The position numbers and the translations under genes are program-made. Below are positions 7,880 through 17,103 of a stretch of 64,000 bases of DNA, piece by piece (position 1 is the stretch's first letter; every line of letters starts with the position of its first letter). The stretch comes from Candidatus Zymogenaceae bacterium (GTDB lineage: Bacteria > Desulfobacterota > Zymogenia > Zymogenales > Zymogenaceae). The DNA is taken from the NCBI GenBank assembly GCA_016931225.1, contig JAFGFE010000006.1, positions 62,001 to 126,000 of the forward strand. Direction: 5' to 3'. The notes under the pieces were generated by a model. That model had not been told where the DNA came from. It worked only from the letters and a program-made list of their open reading frames with translations, and searched no databases.

Positions 7880-9022
7880 CTACCGGTGGTAGGCGTCGGT
7901 ATAGATGGTCCTCGCGTCGTCCAGATCGATCTTTCGCGGATTGTTGGACAGAAGCCGTGTTACCTGTATGGCGCCGTTCGCCATCTCCTCGATGGCGGAT
8001 TCGGGGATATCAAGGGCCTTGAGATTCCTGGGAATGTCAAGATCGTCCGAAAGGGCGTTGATACACGTCACGGCCGTCTCAGGACCGATGTCGTCTATAT
8101 ATTCATTGTTCATGGCCCGGGCCAGCTCGATATACTTCTTCTCACTTCCCGCCATATTATATTTCATGATTACCGGAAGCATGACGCTGTTGGCGAGACC
8201 GTGGGGAATGTGAAAAATCCCCCCCAGCGGATATGCAAAGGCGTGCACCGCCGTCACTCCGGCGTTCCCGAAGGCGATGCCCGCCAGCAGACTTCCCAGC
8301 ATCACGGCCTCCCTCGCTTCTCGGTTCTATCCGTCCGCGAAGGCATCTCTCAGATGTTTCGATATCAGCCGCACCGCACGGAGGGCGACGGCGTCTGAGA
8401 AATCGGTGGCGTTCACCGAGGTGAAGGCCTCAAGGGCGTGGATCATGGCGTCCATGCCGGTATACGCGGTCACCGACGGCGGCATCTTGACGGTAAATTC
8501 CGGATTCAACAGTGCAACGCGGGGGATGAGCATCCGGGAGGCGACCCCCTTTTTCATCCGCGCCTCTTCGTCGGTGAGGACGGCCACCGGGGTCACCTCG
8601 CTACCGGTGCCGGCGGTGGTGGGGAGGACGATCGTCGGGAGGCTCGGCTTCTTCAAGAGTTCGATGCCGATGTAGTCACGCACCGATCCGTCGTTTTCGA
8701 CCAGCGCGGCGGATACCTTCGCCGCATCAATCGAACTGCCGCCGCCCAGGGCGATCACCGCATCCACCCTCTCCGACCGGGCAAGCGCCACCACCTCTTC
8801 CACAACATCGATACTCGGATCCGGCTCCACCCGGTCAAAGAGGACAATGCGCCGATCGGCCGCATCGAGGATTTCCCTGACCTGGCCGTAGATGCCCGCA
8901 TCCACGATGCCCGGGTCGGTGACCACCAGCACCTTTTCAGCGGACATTCCCTTAAGTGAGGGTATGAGCATATCCAGAGATTCCGTACCGATATGTATCT
9001 CGGGAAGAGGCAGTATTTTCAT
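7880..9022 (-). pseudogene. Iron-containing alcohol dehydrogenase (4-hydroxybutyrate dehydrogenase-like) interrupted by in-frame TAG
   Basis: Two pieces in the same frame form one type III alcohol dehydrogenase of about 380 residues: 9022-8327 (231 codons) and its continuation to 7880, divided by a single TAG at 8329-8327. Without the stop the join reads DAFADG-stop-NREAREAVMLGSLLAG, which fits the family, where a Lys or Arg is usual at the stop position. The N-terminal part has the GGGSSIDAAK and PTTAGTGSE nucleotide sites and the first two metal ligands (GMDAMIHALEA); the other two His ligands (AVHAFAYPLGG, HIPHGLAN) lie after the stop, so the truncated product should be inactive. Nonsense mutation, base error and UAG readthrough are all possible. 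Confidence 0.85.
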
Positions 9023-9178
9023 GTATCTTTTGTTCCAGCCGGTGGAAGTGAAATAGGATATTATACTACACTGCGGTCGGTTTGGGAAGACGATAAGCGA
9101 AAGTGGGTGTGAAATTAATTACATCTGTGAAGCATGGAGGTTCACACCCCCGTATTTTGTCAGTCGATATGCTGTGGG

Positions 9179-10030
9179 TTACCGATCCTCGGTGATGGGG
9201 GGATGCTGACGGTAGAGTCTTGGATGAACCCCTTGCGGCCCATGCCCTTCCGTATCACGATGGGGCAACTCCGCGATCTGTTTCATGGTGACGGCCGACT
9301 CGGGACACACCGAGACGCACAGGCCGCACCCGTAGCAGTTATGCGCCGTTCTGCTTTTTTTGTCTTCAATGATCCTGGCGTCGAAGGGGCACACGGCGAT
9401 GCACTCACCGCACCCTGTGCATCGGGCTCGATCGGTCATCGCGAGAAAAAAACCATCGATGAGGGGATAGTTGAGCTGCCCCAGCTCCCTGTTGATGATA
9501 TACGGGACGCACCCGCAGGTGCAGCAGTTGCAAATGACATATTCGTTGTACAGATTCACCGGACAGTGGATGAAGACCATGTGCATCATCCGTAATTCAT
9601 GACAGCGAGTGACGATGTCCTTTGCCTCTTGTTTTGTAATGGTGCGGTATTCCTTCGGAAACGCCCTGGTCCATGCGTCGTAGCCTGTCCGCATAACGAT
9701 GTCCGTCTCAATAGGATGGTCACAGGCCCTATGACCGATGCGACAGCGGCACGGGCCGACGGCGATGGGGCCGTCCAGGGTGTCGATATATTCCAGCACC
9801 TCTGCATAGGGCACCGGCTTTCCGGTATCACCCAGGTAGCCAAAGGGACGGGCAAGGAAAAATTTCGCGAGCTTTCGAAACAGGGATTTATCACCGATGT
9901 GCTTCAAATCCCCCCGGAGAAACCGGTAGCAGATCTTGAGAAGCGGCACCTCGATGAAGCGTGCGAAAATAAAGAGCAGCAATTTCCTGAAGGGGCTCTC
10001 CTCCCCCACGATCACGGTGTGAAGAAACAT
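9179..10030 (-). CDS. 4Fe-4S dicluster ferredoxin-type protein
   Basis: 283 residues. The C-terminal third has two classical [4Fe-4S] motifs, CTGCGECIAVCP and CYGCGLCVSVCP, as in bacterial ferredoxins. Upstream are additional cysteine groups, GPCRCRIGHRACD and CNCCTCGC, seen in larger ferredoxin-like proteins of anaerobes. The first 50 residues are basic and hydrophobic and may contact the membrane. Start at the ATG at 10030 with GAGG 5 bases upstream. It precedes the 4-hydroxybutyrate operon on the same strand, so an electron-transfer role there is possible but not shown. Confidence 0.82.
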   Translation of the reverse strand: MFLHTVIVGEESPFRKLLLFIFARFIEVPLLKICYRFLRGDLKHIGDKSLFRKLAKFFLARPFGYLGDTGKPVPYAEVLEYIDTLDGPIAVGPCRCRIGHRACDHPIETDIVMRTGYDAWTRAFPKEYRTITKQEAKDIVTRCHELRMMHMVFIHCPVNLYNEYVICNCCTCGCVPYIINRELGQLNYPLIDGFFLAMTDRARCTGCGECIAVCPFDARIIEDKKSRTAHNCYGCGLCVSVCPESAVTMKQIAELPHRDTEGHGPQGVHPRLYRQHPPITEDR

Positions 10031-10054
10031 GATACCTCGATCGCCTCTCGTATT

Positions 10055-10939
10055 CTATCCGAAGGTGCAGCCCGGCGTCCGTTTCGCCCGTTCCAGGAGC
10101 AGACTCTTTTTCTTCTCCAGTCGATCGAGGCGGGGGTCATTCTCCCCCTTTCCCGGGTAATCGAGGATTTCATCCAGACGGAGAAACGTATCGTACGGGA
10201 ATCCCGAGGTCATGTGACGCGGGTTGTTTTTGCCCCATGCCACGCCGCCGGTACAAAAATAGCTGATGTTCGCCCTGTGTGTCTGAAAGGGGATGACGGT
10301 GCTGTTTCGACACATGGACATGTTGGCCATGTACCTGGTAATGAACCTGTCGAAAATCCTGGTGATGAAGGTGCTCCTAAAGAGAGTGGTCGTGATTATC
10401 TGCCACAGGCTGAATCGATTGAGAACATCCAGTATTCTGTTGATGTTCTTCACGGCCCATTTCGAAAATCCGGAGGGGGGACTCTTCTGAAACGTCGCAA
10501 GGCCGGTCATATCCAGCCCCTTCCCATCAAGTTCGATGAAACCGTCCCAGCCCAGAAAATCGATGATCACCCGATAACTATCGGGATCGGTGCGAATCAG
10601 CACCACATCGGGGGTGACATCTTTCCTGAACAGAAACAGCGGCGCTATATAAATCCCCTCAGTCGGGAACGGCAGGTGACCGGTGATGGACCGCTCAAAC
10701 TCGTTTTCGGCCTCCTTGAACCCCATGACGATGGGCACCCACTGACAGACCTGTATCGATTCCGGGACGACCAAGAGTTCCATCCCGAAGGTGGCGCCGA
10801 ACACCGCCTGGCAGTATGAAATGCCTTTAAACCGGGTGATGTCTTCATACCCTGAAGCGGAGTCACACAGAAACTTCACCCCGACCGGCGGGAGATCTAT
10901 CTCGATCGTATCCCTCCCGGCTGATTTCCCCTGGGACAT
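10055..10939 (-). CDS. DUF169-like protein
   Basis: 294 residues. The N-terminus (LPPVGVKFLCDS, then ISYCQAVFGATFGMELLVVPES and VCQWVPIVMGF) resembles DUF169 proteins, an uncharacterised family common in anaerobes. Conserved cysteines in this part and two more later (SMCRNST, YFCTGG) could bind a metal or cluster. It ends 24 bases before the ferredoxin-type gene and is probably cotranscribed with it. No enzymatic role can be assigned. Confidence 0.65.
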   Translation of the reverse strand: MSQGKSAGRDTIEIDLPPVGVKFLCDSASGYEDITRFKGISYCQAVFGATFGMELLVVPESIQVCQWVPIVMGFKEAENEFERSITGHLPFPTEGIYIAPLFLFRKDVTPDVVLIRTDPDSYRVIIDFLGWDGFIELDGKGLDMTGLATFQKSPPSGFSKWAVKNINRILDVLNRFSLWQIITTTLFRSTFITRIFDRFITRYMANMSMCRNSTVIPFQTHRANISYFCTGGVAWGKNNPRHMTSGFPYDTFLRLDEILDYPGKGENDPRLDRLEKKKSLLLERAKRTPGCTFG

Positions 10940-11035
10940 AACGGCATGCTCCTTGAGACATGGAAACTAATCTGAATATACACCCGCATATTGCTTTGCG
11001 GTGACACATGTCCGTACCCTGTGTGTGTGATGTTT

Positions 11036-11146
11036 CTACAACAGCGTGGTGAAGATGAGCCAGTAAAACAATCCCGCCGCACCGAGCACCGCCAGCCAGA
11101 ATATCCAGGTTACAACGCTCCATAGTTTTGTATCGTAAAACGCCAT
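11036..11146 (-). CDS. Tiny single-pass membrane peptide (36 aa)
   Basis: A 36-codon frame starting at the ATG at 11146 with AAAGGAG 7 bases upstream. A short polar N-terminus (MAFYDTKLW) is followed by a single hydrophobic helix (VVTWIFWLAVLGAAGLFYWL) to the end. The good ribosome binding site, clean membrane profile and position before the DUF169-like gene support it as real. Function unknown; possibly a small subunit of a membrane complex. Confidence 0.6.
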   Translation of the reverse strand: MAFYDTKLWSVVTWIFWLAVLGAAGLFYWLIFTTLL

Positions 11147-11180
11147 GATTCGACTCCTTTCGTCCAAAAGATCGGCCCGG

Positions 11181-11294
11181 TCAATGGATCAAGAAATATC
11201 TTCCGTACAGGAACAACGGATAGACGACCAGAAGGCCGATCACCAGCGAGAGAACAATGCGAATCAAAACGCCCATCGTACTTTTTGTTGTCAT
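11181..11294 (-). CDS. Tiny single-pass membrane peptide (37 aa)
   Basis: 37 codons from the ATG at 11294, preceded by AGGGA. The product starts MTTKSTMG and then has one hydrophobic helix (VLIRIVLSLVIGLLVVYPLF) with a basic end. It lies 34 bases upstream of the other tiny membrane gene in the same direction, so the two form a pair. A longer frame from 11384 exists but has no clear ribosome binding site. Confidence 0.5.
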   Translation of the reverse strand: MTTKSTMGVLIRIVLSLVIGLLVVYPLFLYGRYFLIH

Positions 11295-11352
11295 GAGAGA
11301 ATCCCTTGCTTTTCGTGCCTGAATGAATATGTCTCGGACCAACCGCCGCGTA

Positions 11353-12648
11353 TCACCGATTCCCTGCGGCGATCCGGTCCGCATACGTCACCAGTCCCGA
11401 TGCGCTGATACGCGCCATGCGCACCTCGGTCTTGGGCAAAAAACAAACCCCGACGACCCAGGGATAATCCTTGTCGACGGGACAGGTGTAGTAGCTGATG
11501 AATATGTCGTCTCCCCGTATGACCACGCCGGTATAGGCGGTGTCGCCGTTGCTGGGGAGGTCAAACAGGTGCACCAGCCGATCCTCTTTGACCTCGAAGA
11601 GCGCCGTACGTTTCGTCGCCATATGGTTTCCCATATCGAACCGGGGTCCCAGATGATTTCTTCCGGCCGCGAACATGCGGTCGCCGACGGTAAAGAGCGT
11701 GGCGCCGTCGAGCCGGGTGATGAAACTCGGGGCGTACGACCATTCCTCATAGGGCGGCAGGGCGGTGGCGATGAGGGTAGAGGAGGTGGGATTTCCGAAT
11801 GCGTAACCGGCGGTACCCATGCTGCTGATCCTCAGGGTGGAGACCGCGGTTTCGTCCGGCAGGAACTCGAGCGTCGCCTCAAAGGATTCGAACACCGAGT
11901 ACACCTCCGACACCTCCTCCCAATGAATGCCGTCGGTGGATGAGAAGAGTACCGACAGCGGCATCATCCCCTCCTCCTTGACGGAGTCACCCTCGATGAG
12001 TCCCGTCACTTCCATCTGGGGCCCTATGACCGGTTTTTTCCCGCTGGCGACGACATACCAGGTCTCCCCGTCCATCGTCTTCGGACGCCACATGTTCCAC
12101 CCTCCCCCGGTGACGTATCGCTCGGTACCGTCATTATACCGATAGATGACCGTCATGGTATCCATCTCCCGGGGAGTCTCCCAGGTAATCCCGTCATCGC
12201 TGACCGTCCAGTAGGTGGTTTGCGGCATGGGGTCAAAGTATTCGTTCGGAAGAAAGTAGAGAAAGAGCCTGCCGTTGATGACGGCGAATTTCGGATCCCG
12301 AACGTCCGTTTCGGGAACGGTAATGCGGGCGACCTCCTCCCACTCCCGGGCGTCTCGGGATCGCTTCACAAGAAGCGCCCCATTGACATCCTCCAGGTGC
12401 CATTTCGTCTGGGCGTGAATGAGATAGAAATACCCGTCGAAAAAAATCAGGTCCGTGTTGGAGTTATGCTGGGTTCTCACATCATCCAAATTGGGCGTCA
12501 CCGACCAGGTCTCCACGTTCAATATCGCATCGGTCTCAAACGACGGCGGCGTGCGCACATTCCAGTATATGAGGAGACATGAGATCAACAGTACGGGAAA
12601 GAGAAATAGTGCGGCCACAATGCGAAAAAACCATGTAATCAGTTTCAT
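11353..12648 (-). CDS. Membrane-anchored beta-propeller (sialidase/GH43-like) protein
   Basis: 431 residues. Residues 1-30 form an N-terminal membrane anchor or uncleaved signal (MKLITWFFRIVAALFLFPVL). The rest shows repeated propeller-blade patterns of the sialidase and glycoside hydrolase 43 type: short Asp-rich turns before strands, such as RSRDAREWEEV, TVSDDGITWETP and FSSTDGIHWEEV, which match Asp-box-like repeats. It probably sits outside the inner membrane and binds or cleaves a glycan. No catalytic triad can be named from the sequence alone. It is not clearly in an operon. Confidence 0.6.
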   Translation of the reverse strand: MKLITWFFRIVAALFLFPVLLISCLLIYWNVRTPPSFETDAILNVETWSVTPNLDDVRTQHNSNTDLIFFDGYFYLIHAQTKWHLEDVNGALLVKRSRDAREWEEVARITVPETDVRDPKFAVINGRLFLYFLPNEYFDPMPQTTYWTVSDDGITWETPREMDTMTVIYRYNDGTERYVTGGGWNMWRPKTMDGETWYVVASGKKPVIGPQMEVTGLIEGDSVKEEGMMPLSVLFSSTDGIHWEEVSEVYSVFESFEATLEFLPDETAVSTLRISSMGTAGYAFGNPTSSTLIATALPPYEEWSYAPSFITRLDGATLFTVGDRMFAAGRNHLGPRFDMGNHMATKRTALFEVKEDRLVHLFDLPSNGDTAYTGVVIRGDDIFISYYTCPVDKDYPWVVGVCFLPKTEVRMARISASGLVTYADRIAAGNR

Positions 12649-12744
12649 ACTGCCACCTCTGCAAAACGTTTCACATAATATTTAAATATACTATCTCATT
12701 ACATATTGTCTTCATTGTCCGATCTTGACATGCTTTCGGCCGCA

Positions 12745-13620
12745 TCAGCCCCTCAGACGCGCAATGAACTCCCTCACTTCGGCGCCGTCGGCGGGATCGA
12801 CGCAGTGCGGTGCGACAAGCCAGTGTTCGGAATGAGTCAGCGGCTCGCCGGGAGAGAACGTCACCAGCGGACTCAGTGTTTCCAGCTCGGTGAAATAAGG
12901 CCCGGTGTAGCATTCGGCGGCGCAGTTATCGTCCGGGTAGGAATCGACGGGCATACGCTCAAAGGTCTTGACAAAGGTGAAGTCACGGGCACTCACCCCG
13001 ATAAAACCCTCCCGGCAGGCGGAACCGACCTTTCCCTCCCGGCCGGCGGGCGTTACGAGAAAGAGGTCGTCGGTCGGCGTAAATTGTGTGTCGTTGATTT
13101 CCGATGCGTGATCCATCCATCGGTGCCAATACACGACCTTCTTCAGATCCCATGATCCTCCCGTTCCCCACGGGAAGAAGGCCGTGCCGACGTTGTTCAC
13201 GCACGTCAGCGCCCATACGGCGCCGGGTATCAGGGTGTCTCCTTCATTTGTGATCGTGTGGTCGACGCGGATGAGACCGTTCTCATCGACGATTGTTATC
13301 GTCTTCTTGATGCCCGTACACTCATCCCGGGACAAGACCGACAGGAAGTCGTCTCCCGTTTCAACGAGACACCCGTCATTATCCGGAGCGTAGGTGGTTT
13401 CCGTCTCTGGGGCGATCCAGAGCCGATGTCCGCCGTAAAGTCGCCAATCTCCGCGGCCCAGGGTTTTTCCCGTATCGACAAACAGGATGTTTTCTGTTCC
13501 TTTGGTCGAAAGCGATAGGATTCGCGGCCCGAAGCCGGTCGTAATGATCAGCTCGGCGTCACCGACGACGCACCGGTAACAATCCTCATACCCCTCCCAG
13601 GTGACCTTTTTATATTCCAC
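12745..13620 (-). CDS. Galactose mutarotase-like fold protein (DUF4380-like)
   Basis: 291 residues, GTG start at 13620 with only a weak ribosome binding site, so the start is tentative. The protein has the pattern of aldose-epimerase-fold proteins: LIITTGFGPRILSLSTKG with a following ILFVDT, YGGHRLWIAPETE and a late HSEHWLVAPH. DUF4380 proteins share these and are thought to bind sugars. No enzymatic His/Glu pair can be assigned with certainty. It precedes the propeller protein gene on the same strand, about 100 bases away, suggesting a shared carbohydrate theme. Confidence 0.65.
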   Translation of the reverse strand: MEYKKVTWEGYEDCYRCVVGDAELIITTGFGPRILSLSTKGTENILFVDTGKTLGRGDWRLYGGHRLWIAPETETTYAPDNDGCLVETGDDFLSVLSRDECTGIKKTITIVDENGLIRVDHTITNEGDTLIPGAVWALTCVNNVGTAFFPWGTGGSWDLKKVVYWHRWMDHASEINDTQFTPTDDLFLVTPAGREGKVGSACREGFIGVSARDFTFVKTFERMPVDSYPDDNCAAECYTGPYFTELETLSPLVTFSPGEPLTHSEHWLVAPHCVDPADGAEVREFIARLRG

Positions 13621-13798
13621 GTATTGTTTCCGTTTTTGAATCCACCGAATATCGGCACGATAATACCAGACTTCCCGCGGATATTCAAGGGAGGAAAACC
13701 GCGGAAGACCGAGAGGGTTCCGGATATGCTGCTTCGAAACGTGAGATAACTGTTTCTCATAACATATCGCGTCGGGCCCTCCCTATCGCTCATGAAAA

Positions 13799-13829
13799 AC
13801 GGGATATCTTCCTTTTGGAGATATCCCGT
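13799..13829 (-). terminator. Rho-independent terminator after the superoxide reductase gene
   Basis: ACGGGATATC (13799-13808) and GATATCCCGT (13820-13829) form a perfect 10-bp stem with an 11-base loop. Read on the minus strand the stem is followed by a run of five T, the classical intrinsic terminator layout, 30 bases after the superoxide reductase stop. Confidence 0.85.
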
Positions 13830-13858
13830 CATGTTGACGCTTCTATCCGTCGAACCCG

Positions 13859-14251
13859 CTATTTCAGCTCGATTCGCTTTTCGGACTCCCACAGGCCGTG
13901 TATATTACACAGGGCCAGGGCGATAATGCTCCCCGGCTTTGCGGCCTTGAATGAAAAGGTCACCTCGTGATGGGTATGGACCGGTCCGGTATTCGGCCCC
14001 TCGGTGGATTCGCCGTGGGCGTTGAATTCGAACCGGCCGATCTCGTAGGTGAACTTGTCACCGTCGGGACAGAAAAACGCCGCGACCCATCGGATATGGT
14101 GCTCCGTGGTGTTCGGATGATCCACGGCCTTTCCCAGGCCGATGGTGACCTTCGTCCATGTATCTTTCTCAACGGCATCGGGGCACTCAATGACCGGGAC
14201 GTGCTTCTCCTTTTTCCAATCCGCTTCCTGGATTTTTTCTCCCAGACTCAT
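13859..14251 (-). CDS. sor: Superoxide reductase (neelaredoxin, one-iron desulfoferrodoxin class)
   Basis: 130 residues from the ATG at 14251, with AAGGAG 7 bases upstream. The Fe(His)4Cys centre motifs are present: EKHVPVIE with the conserved Glu/Lys and His, HPNTTEHHIRW with paired His, and CNIHGLWE with Cys and the last His. The N-terminal rubredoxin-like centre of desulfoferrodoxin is absent, so it is the shorter neelaredoxin type. The enzyme reduces superoxide to hydrogen peroxide without making oxygen and is typical of anaerobes. Its gene follows the ferritin-like gene in the same direction. Confidence 0.93.
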   Translation of the reverse strand: MSLGEKIQEADWKKEKHVPVIECPDAVEKDTWTKVTIGLGKAVDHPNTTEHHIRWVAAFFCPDGDKFTYEIGRFEFNAHGESTEGPNTGPVHTHHEVTFSFKAAKPGSIIALALCNIHGLWESEKRIELK

Positions 14252-14283
14252 TATATCGCTCCTTGACAAAATATATATTGACG

Positions 14284-14568
14284 CTATGAGCCGATCAGTT
14301 CCTCGACTTCCTCCCGTCCCGCGGCCAGCTCCTCCTCCTGTTCCGTATCGAACCGGAGCAGCAGGGCCTGGAACTCTCCGACGTGGGTCTTTTCCTCCCT
14401 GGCGACGTCCAGCAAAATCTCCTTGATGTGTTTATCCGTCGCCAGGGACGCCATCTCCTCGTAGAGATTGATGGCGTCAAGCTCTGCGATCAATGCCGCG
14501 CGCAGAATTTCCCTGTCGATATTCTCCTTTTTTACCTTGCCTAAATCAATCGGTATCTGTGACAGCAT
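14284..14568 (-). CDS. Ferritin-like protein of the encapsulin-cargo type
   Basis: 94 residues from the ATG at 14568 (AGGAG 8 bases upstream). The core AALIAELDAINLYEEMA, then LDVAREEKTHVGEFQALLL and a Glu-rich tail EEVEELIG closely resembles, as I remember it, the ferritin-like domain at the N-terminus of the Pyrococcus furiosus encapsulin. Such proteins have two helices per chain and assemble a di-iron site at the dimer interface to oxidise Fe(II). No encapsulin shell gene is visible in the window. The superoxide reductase gene follows 33 bases downstream, so an iron and oxygen-defence pair is likely. Confidence 0.82.
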   Translation of the reverse strand: MLSQIPIDLGKVKKENIDREILRAALIAELDAINLYEEMASLATDKHIKEILLDVAREEKTHVGEFQALLLRFDTEQEEELAAGREEVEELIGS

Positions 14569-14867
14569 ACGACATCTCCTTTTTATAGTACTCAAGCCAT
14601 AGTCACTTCGCACTACATGAGATCCGTCGGGCCCTCGGACACCTCGGGCCGCCGGGCACCACCAACATCCGTCGCGGATAAGAGCATGAGTGTTCGGCGG
14701 AGAACGGTAACAGACAAGACAAAATCAACACGCACTGTATCAGAGAGCATGATGGTGATACGCCGTTGGGACACACCACAAGAACGGGCGCATCATTCCG
14801 ATAGGTCGACGACGCTCATATATGAGAGCGTGTGCAGGGTGTACACGAATCCTTCGGCACAACGGCT

Positions 14868-16295
14868 TCAGGGTGTGTCATTACTTATCCCGCATCCCTC
14901 AAGGTAGTTGTCGAGTATCATCGATCTGACCCCTCCCACCACTATCTCTGCGGCAAATTCGATGCTGTCGGCCAGTGCGGGATCGATCTTGAAACGGGTG
15001 GGCGTGGCCTTGAAGTTATTAACGATGTCCCCCAGCTCCGGCGGCATGAAGCTTTTCGGGTAGGGGCTCTCATCGACACGCTCGATGAGCTCCGGATCTT
15101 CAACCAGGTAGGGGGAAATATAGACAAAGGAGATATCGTTGAACCGGGGATTGCTCTGGATGAACATGATGGCGTAATACGCCAGTGTCTTGCCCCGATA
15201 CGCATACACCACCCTGGTTCGCTCGACCATCCCCTCCAGACCGAAGGCTCGAATGACCTCCTCCGTATCAGTCGGATCGATGCGCTGATTGGCGTCGATG
15301 ATAATGACCATCCCCTTTTTGTAGGGACAGTCCTTCTGGCAGAATCGTTTCATGGCAAGCTGCATGATCGACTCGAGTCCCAGGGTATCGCCGATGCCGC
15401 CGTCGTTGAGGTGCACGTACACGGGTTCCTCGGGAGTCGACCGGGTCTTATCCTCGATGAGGAGCGGTCCGAACACGAGCGGGACGGCCGAGGACGCCAC
15501 GACCGCCCTGGACACCTCGATCTCTCCGATATTCACCCCGATATCCCTGCAAAACATTGTGTTCAGTATGCCCTCTTCGAAGAGGATATTGCTGCTCAGG
15601 ATTCCGGATTCCAAAAAATGTCCAAAGAGTTCTTCCTGATCCTCTTGCGTCATTTCGAACTCTTTCGGCGGAATGGTGCTGAAGAGAAACTTCGCACCGC
15701 TGTCCATATGGGTGGTGTTGATAATGAGCGTGGGACACAGACCTTGGACCTGTCGTTTGTAGAGATCGTCGAAGGTTGCGGTCCCGTAGAATTTCTTCTC
15801 AAAATGCCACTTGAGAAAATACGCCTTTTCCTCCGGCTCCAGGAAGACGCGGTACCAGTTGGGGGGGCGATAAAAGACCGCCGCCTCGATGTTGCTTCGC
15901 ATATCCTTCAGGTATTGTTCGAAAAAAAGTTTGTACTCCTCCTCGTGCGTGGTATCCACATCAGGCTTGTTGAGACAGTAATACGCCGACGAGACGCTAC
16001 CTCCGGACACGCACGATATGTAGTCGATCTCATCGAGTATGCTCCGGCCGTCCGGCAGCTTGACCTGCTCGAACAACTCGCGAAACACCGCAGCGCTCCA
16101 CACCGCCGATCGGCTCCCCCCTCCGGAAACCGCCACAGCCAGAAAATAGTCTCCATCTTCGAGCAATCTATAGTTCGCCAGTTGCGGCACATCCTGAGTG
16201 TAGACGAGGAAGTTTGTGCCGAGGACGCTACACCCGGAGAGGACAAATACGAGACAGGCCATTATGGTGAGGCCTTTTATTCTTCTCAATGGCAT
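14868..16295 (-). CDS. Patatin-like phospholipase lipoprotein
   Basis: 475 residues from the ATG at 16295 with GGAG upstream. The N-terminus is a lipoprotein signal (IMACLVFVLSGC), with the lipobox Cys near residue 22. The patatin-type catalytic parts are an oxyanion-loop-like AVSGGGSRSA, the nucleophile Ser in ISCVSGGSV (Cys replaces the usual first Gly of GxSxG) and the Asp in HLNDGGIGD. It should be a membrane-tethered serine lipase or acyl hydrolase, in the periplasm or at the outer membrane. It is divergent from the sigma factor gene, with 241 bases between the two starts. Confidence 0.83.
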   Translation of the reverse strand: MPLRRIKGLTIMACLVFVLSGCSVLGTNFLVYTQDVPQLANYRLLEDGDYFLAVAVSGGGSRSAVWSAAVFRELFEQVKLPDGRSILDEIDYISCVSGGSVSSAYYCLNKPDVDTTHEEEYKLFFEQYLKDMRSNIEAAVFYRPPNWYRVFLEPEEKAYFLKWHFEKKFYGTATFDDLYKRQVQGLCPTLIINTTHMDSGAKFLFSTIPPKEFEMTQEDQEELFGHFLESGILSSNILFEEGILNTMFCRDIGVNIGEIEVSRAVVASSAVPLVFGPLLIEDKTRSTPEEPVYVHLNDGGIGDTLGLESIMQLAMKRFCQKDCPYKKGMVIIIDANQRIDPTDTEEVIRAFGLEGMVERTRVVYAYRGKTLAYYAIMFIQSNPRFNDISFVYISPYLVEDPELIERVDESPYPKSFMPPELGDIVNNFKATPTRFKIDPALADSIEFAAEIVVGGVRSMILDNYLEGCGISNDTP

Positions 16296-16536
16296 ACAAA
16301 ACTCCAAAATAAATCCATTAAAAAATATGTGTATGTTGATATACTATACGACACAGGTCCCGAACGGTCAAGAATTATCATGAACGTATCTGTATATCTC
16401 CATGCCCCGACCGCCAATATACTTCGTCAATCGGGCATCCGGACGATATAAACTGCGAAACATCATTCCATATTGCACCCGAAAGACATTTCTTCTATGA
16501 TTGCAATAAACGGACAACACTGTCGTCTTAAGAAAC

Positions 16537-17100
16537 ATGAGTACCGATACACAAAACATGAATATCGCCGGGTTCTTTGAAACAGAAAAAAACCGCCTTG
16601 TTGGATACGTCAGGCGGCTGTTTGGTGAAGATGCGGACCGGGACAGCGAGGACATCGTCCAGGACGTGATGCTCGGTATCTTCAGCCGTTCCGATGAACT
16701 GGAGGCGATAGAGAACATCTCGGCATATGTGTATCGAGCCGTCAGAAACAGGGTGATCGATGCCCTGCGCGCCAGAAAACCAACGGTATCCCTGCATGGG
16801 AACAACACTGATGATCGAGCCCCGGCGCTGGAAGACATACTGGCGGACAATCGATATAACGCCTACGACGAAACTCATCGCTCCGAGATCAGACGCCGTA
16901 TCACTGAGGCCATTGACGATCTCAGCGAGGATCAACAGGCGGTGATCATCGAAACGGAATTCATCGGTAAAAGCTTCCAGGAGCTGTCTGAGGAGTGGGA
17001 CATTCCGATCGGCACGCTCTTGGCGCGAAAATCCCGGGGCATCGTTAAAATCAGAGAGGCGCTCAGCGATCTTTCACCGACACCAGAGAGAAAGGAATAA
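16537..17100 (+). CDS. ECF-type RNA polymerase sigma factor
   Basis: 187 residues with the two domains of group 4 sigma factors. Region 2 is seen at about 13-80 (DSEDIVQDVMLGIFSR, then NISAYVYRAVRNRVIDALR) and region 4 at about 125-175 (LSEDQQAVIIETEFIGKSFQELSEEWDIPIGTLLARKSRGIVKIR), a helix-turn-helix that reads the -35 box. It is followed after 3 bases by a membrane protein gene, likely a partner that controls it. Target promoters are unknown. Confidence 0.88.
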   Translation: MSTDTQNMNIAGFFETEKNRLVGYVRRLFGEDADRDSEDIVQDVMLGIFSRSDELEAIENISAYVYRAVRNRVIDALRARKPTVSLHGNNTDDRAPALEDILADNRYNAYDETHRSEIRRRITEAIDDLSEDQQAVIIETEFIGKSFQELSEEWDIPIGTLLARKSRGIVKIREALSDLSPTPERKE

Positions 17101-17103
17101 AAA

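Noticed and set aside
8327-8329. Pyrrolysine as the leading reading of the in-frame TAG
   Set aside because: TAG is used as an ordinary stop by several other genes here (e.g. 24605, 31831, 42451, 44020, 44296) and no pyl gene is in the window; kept only as an alternative.
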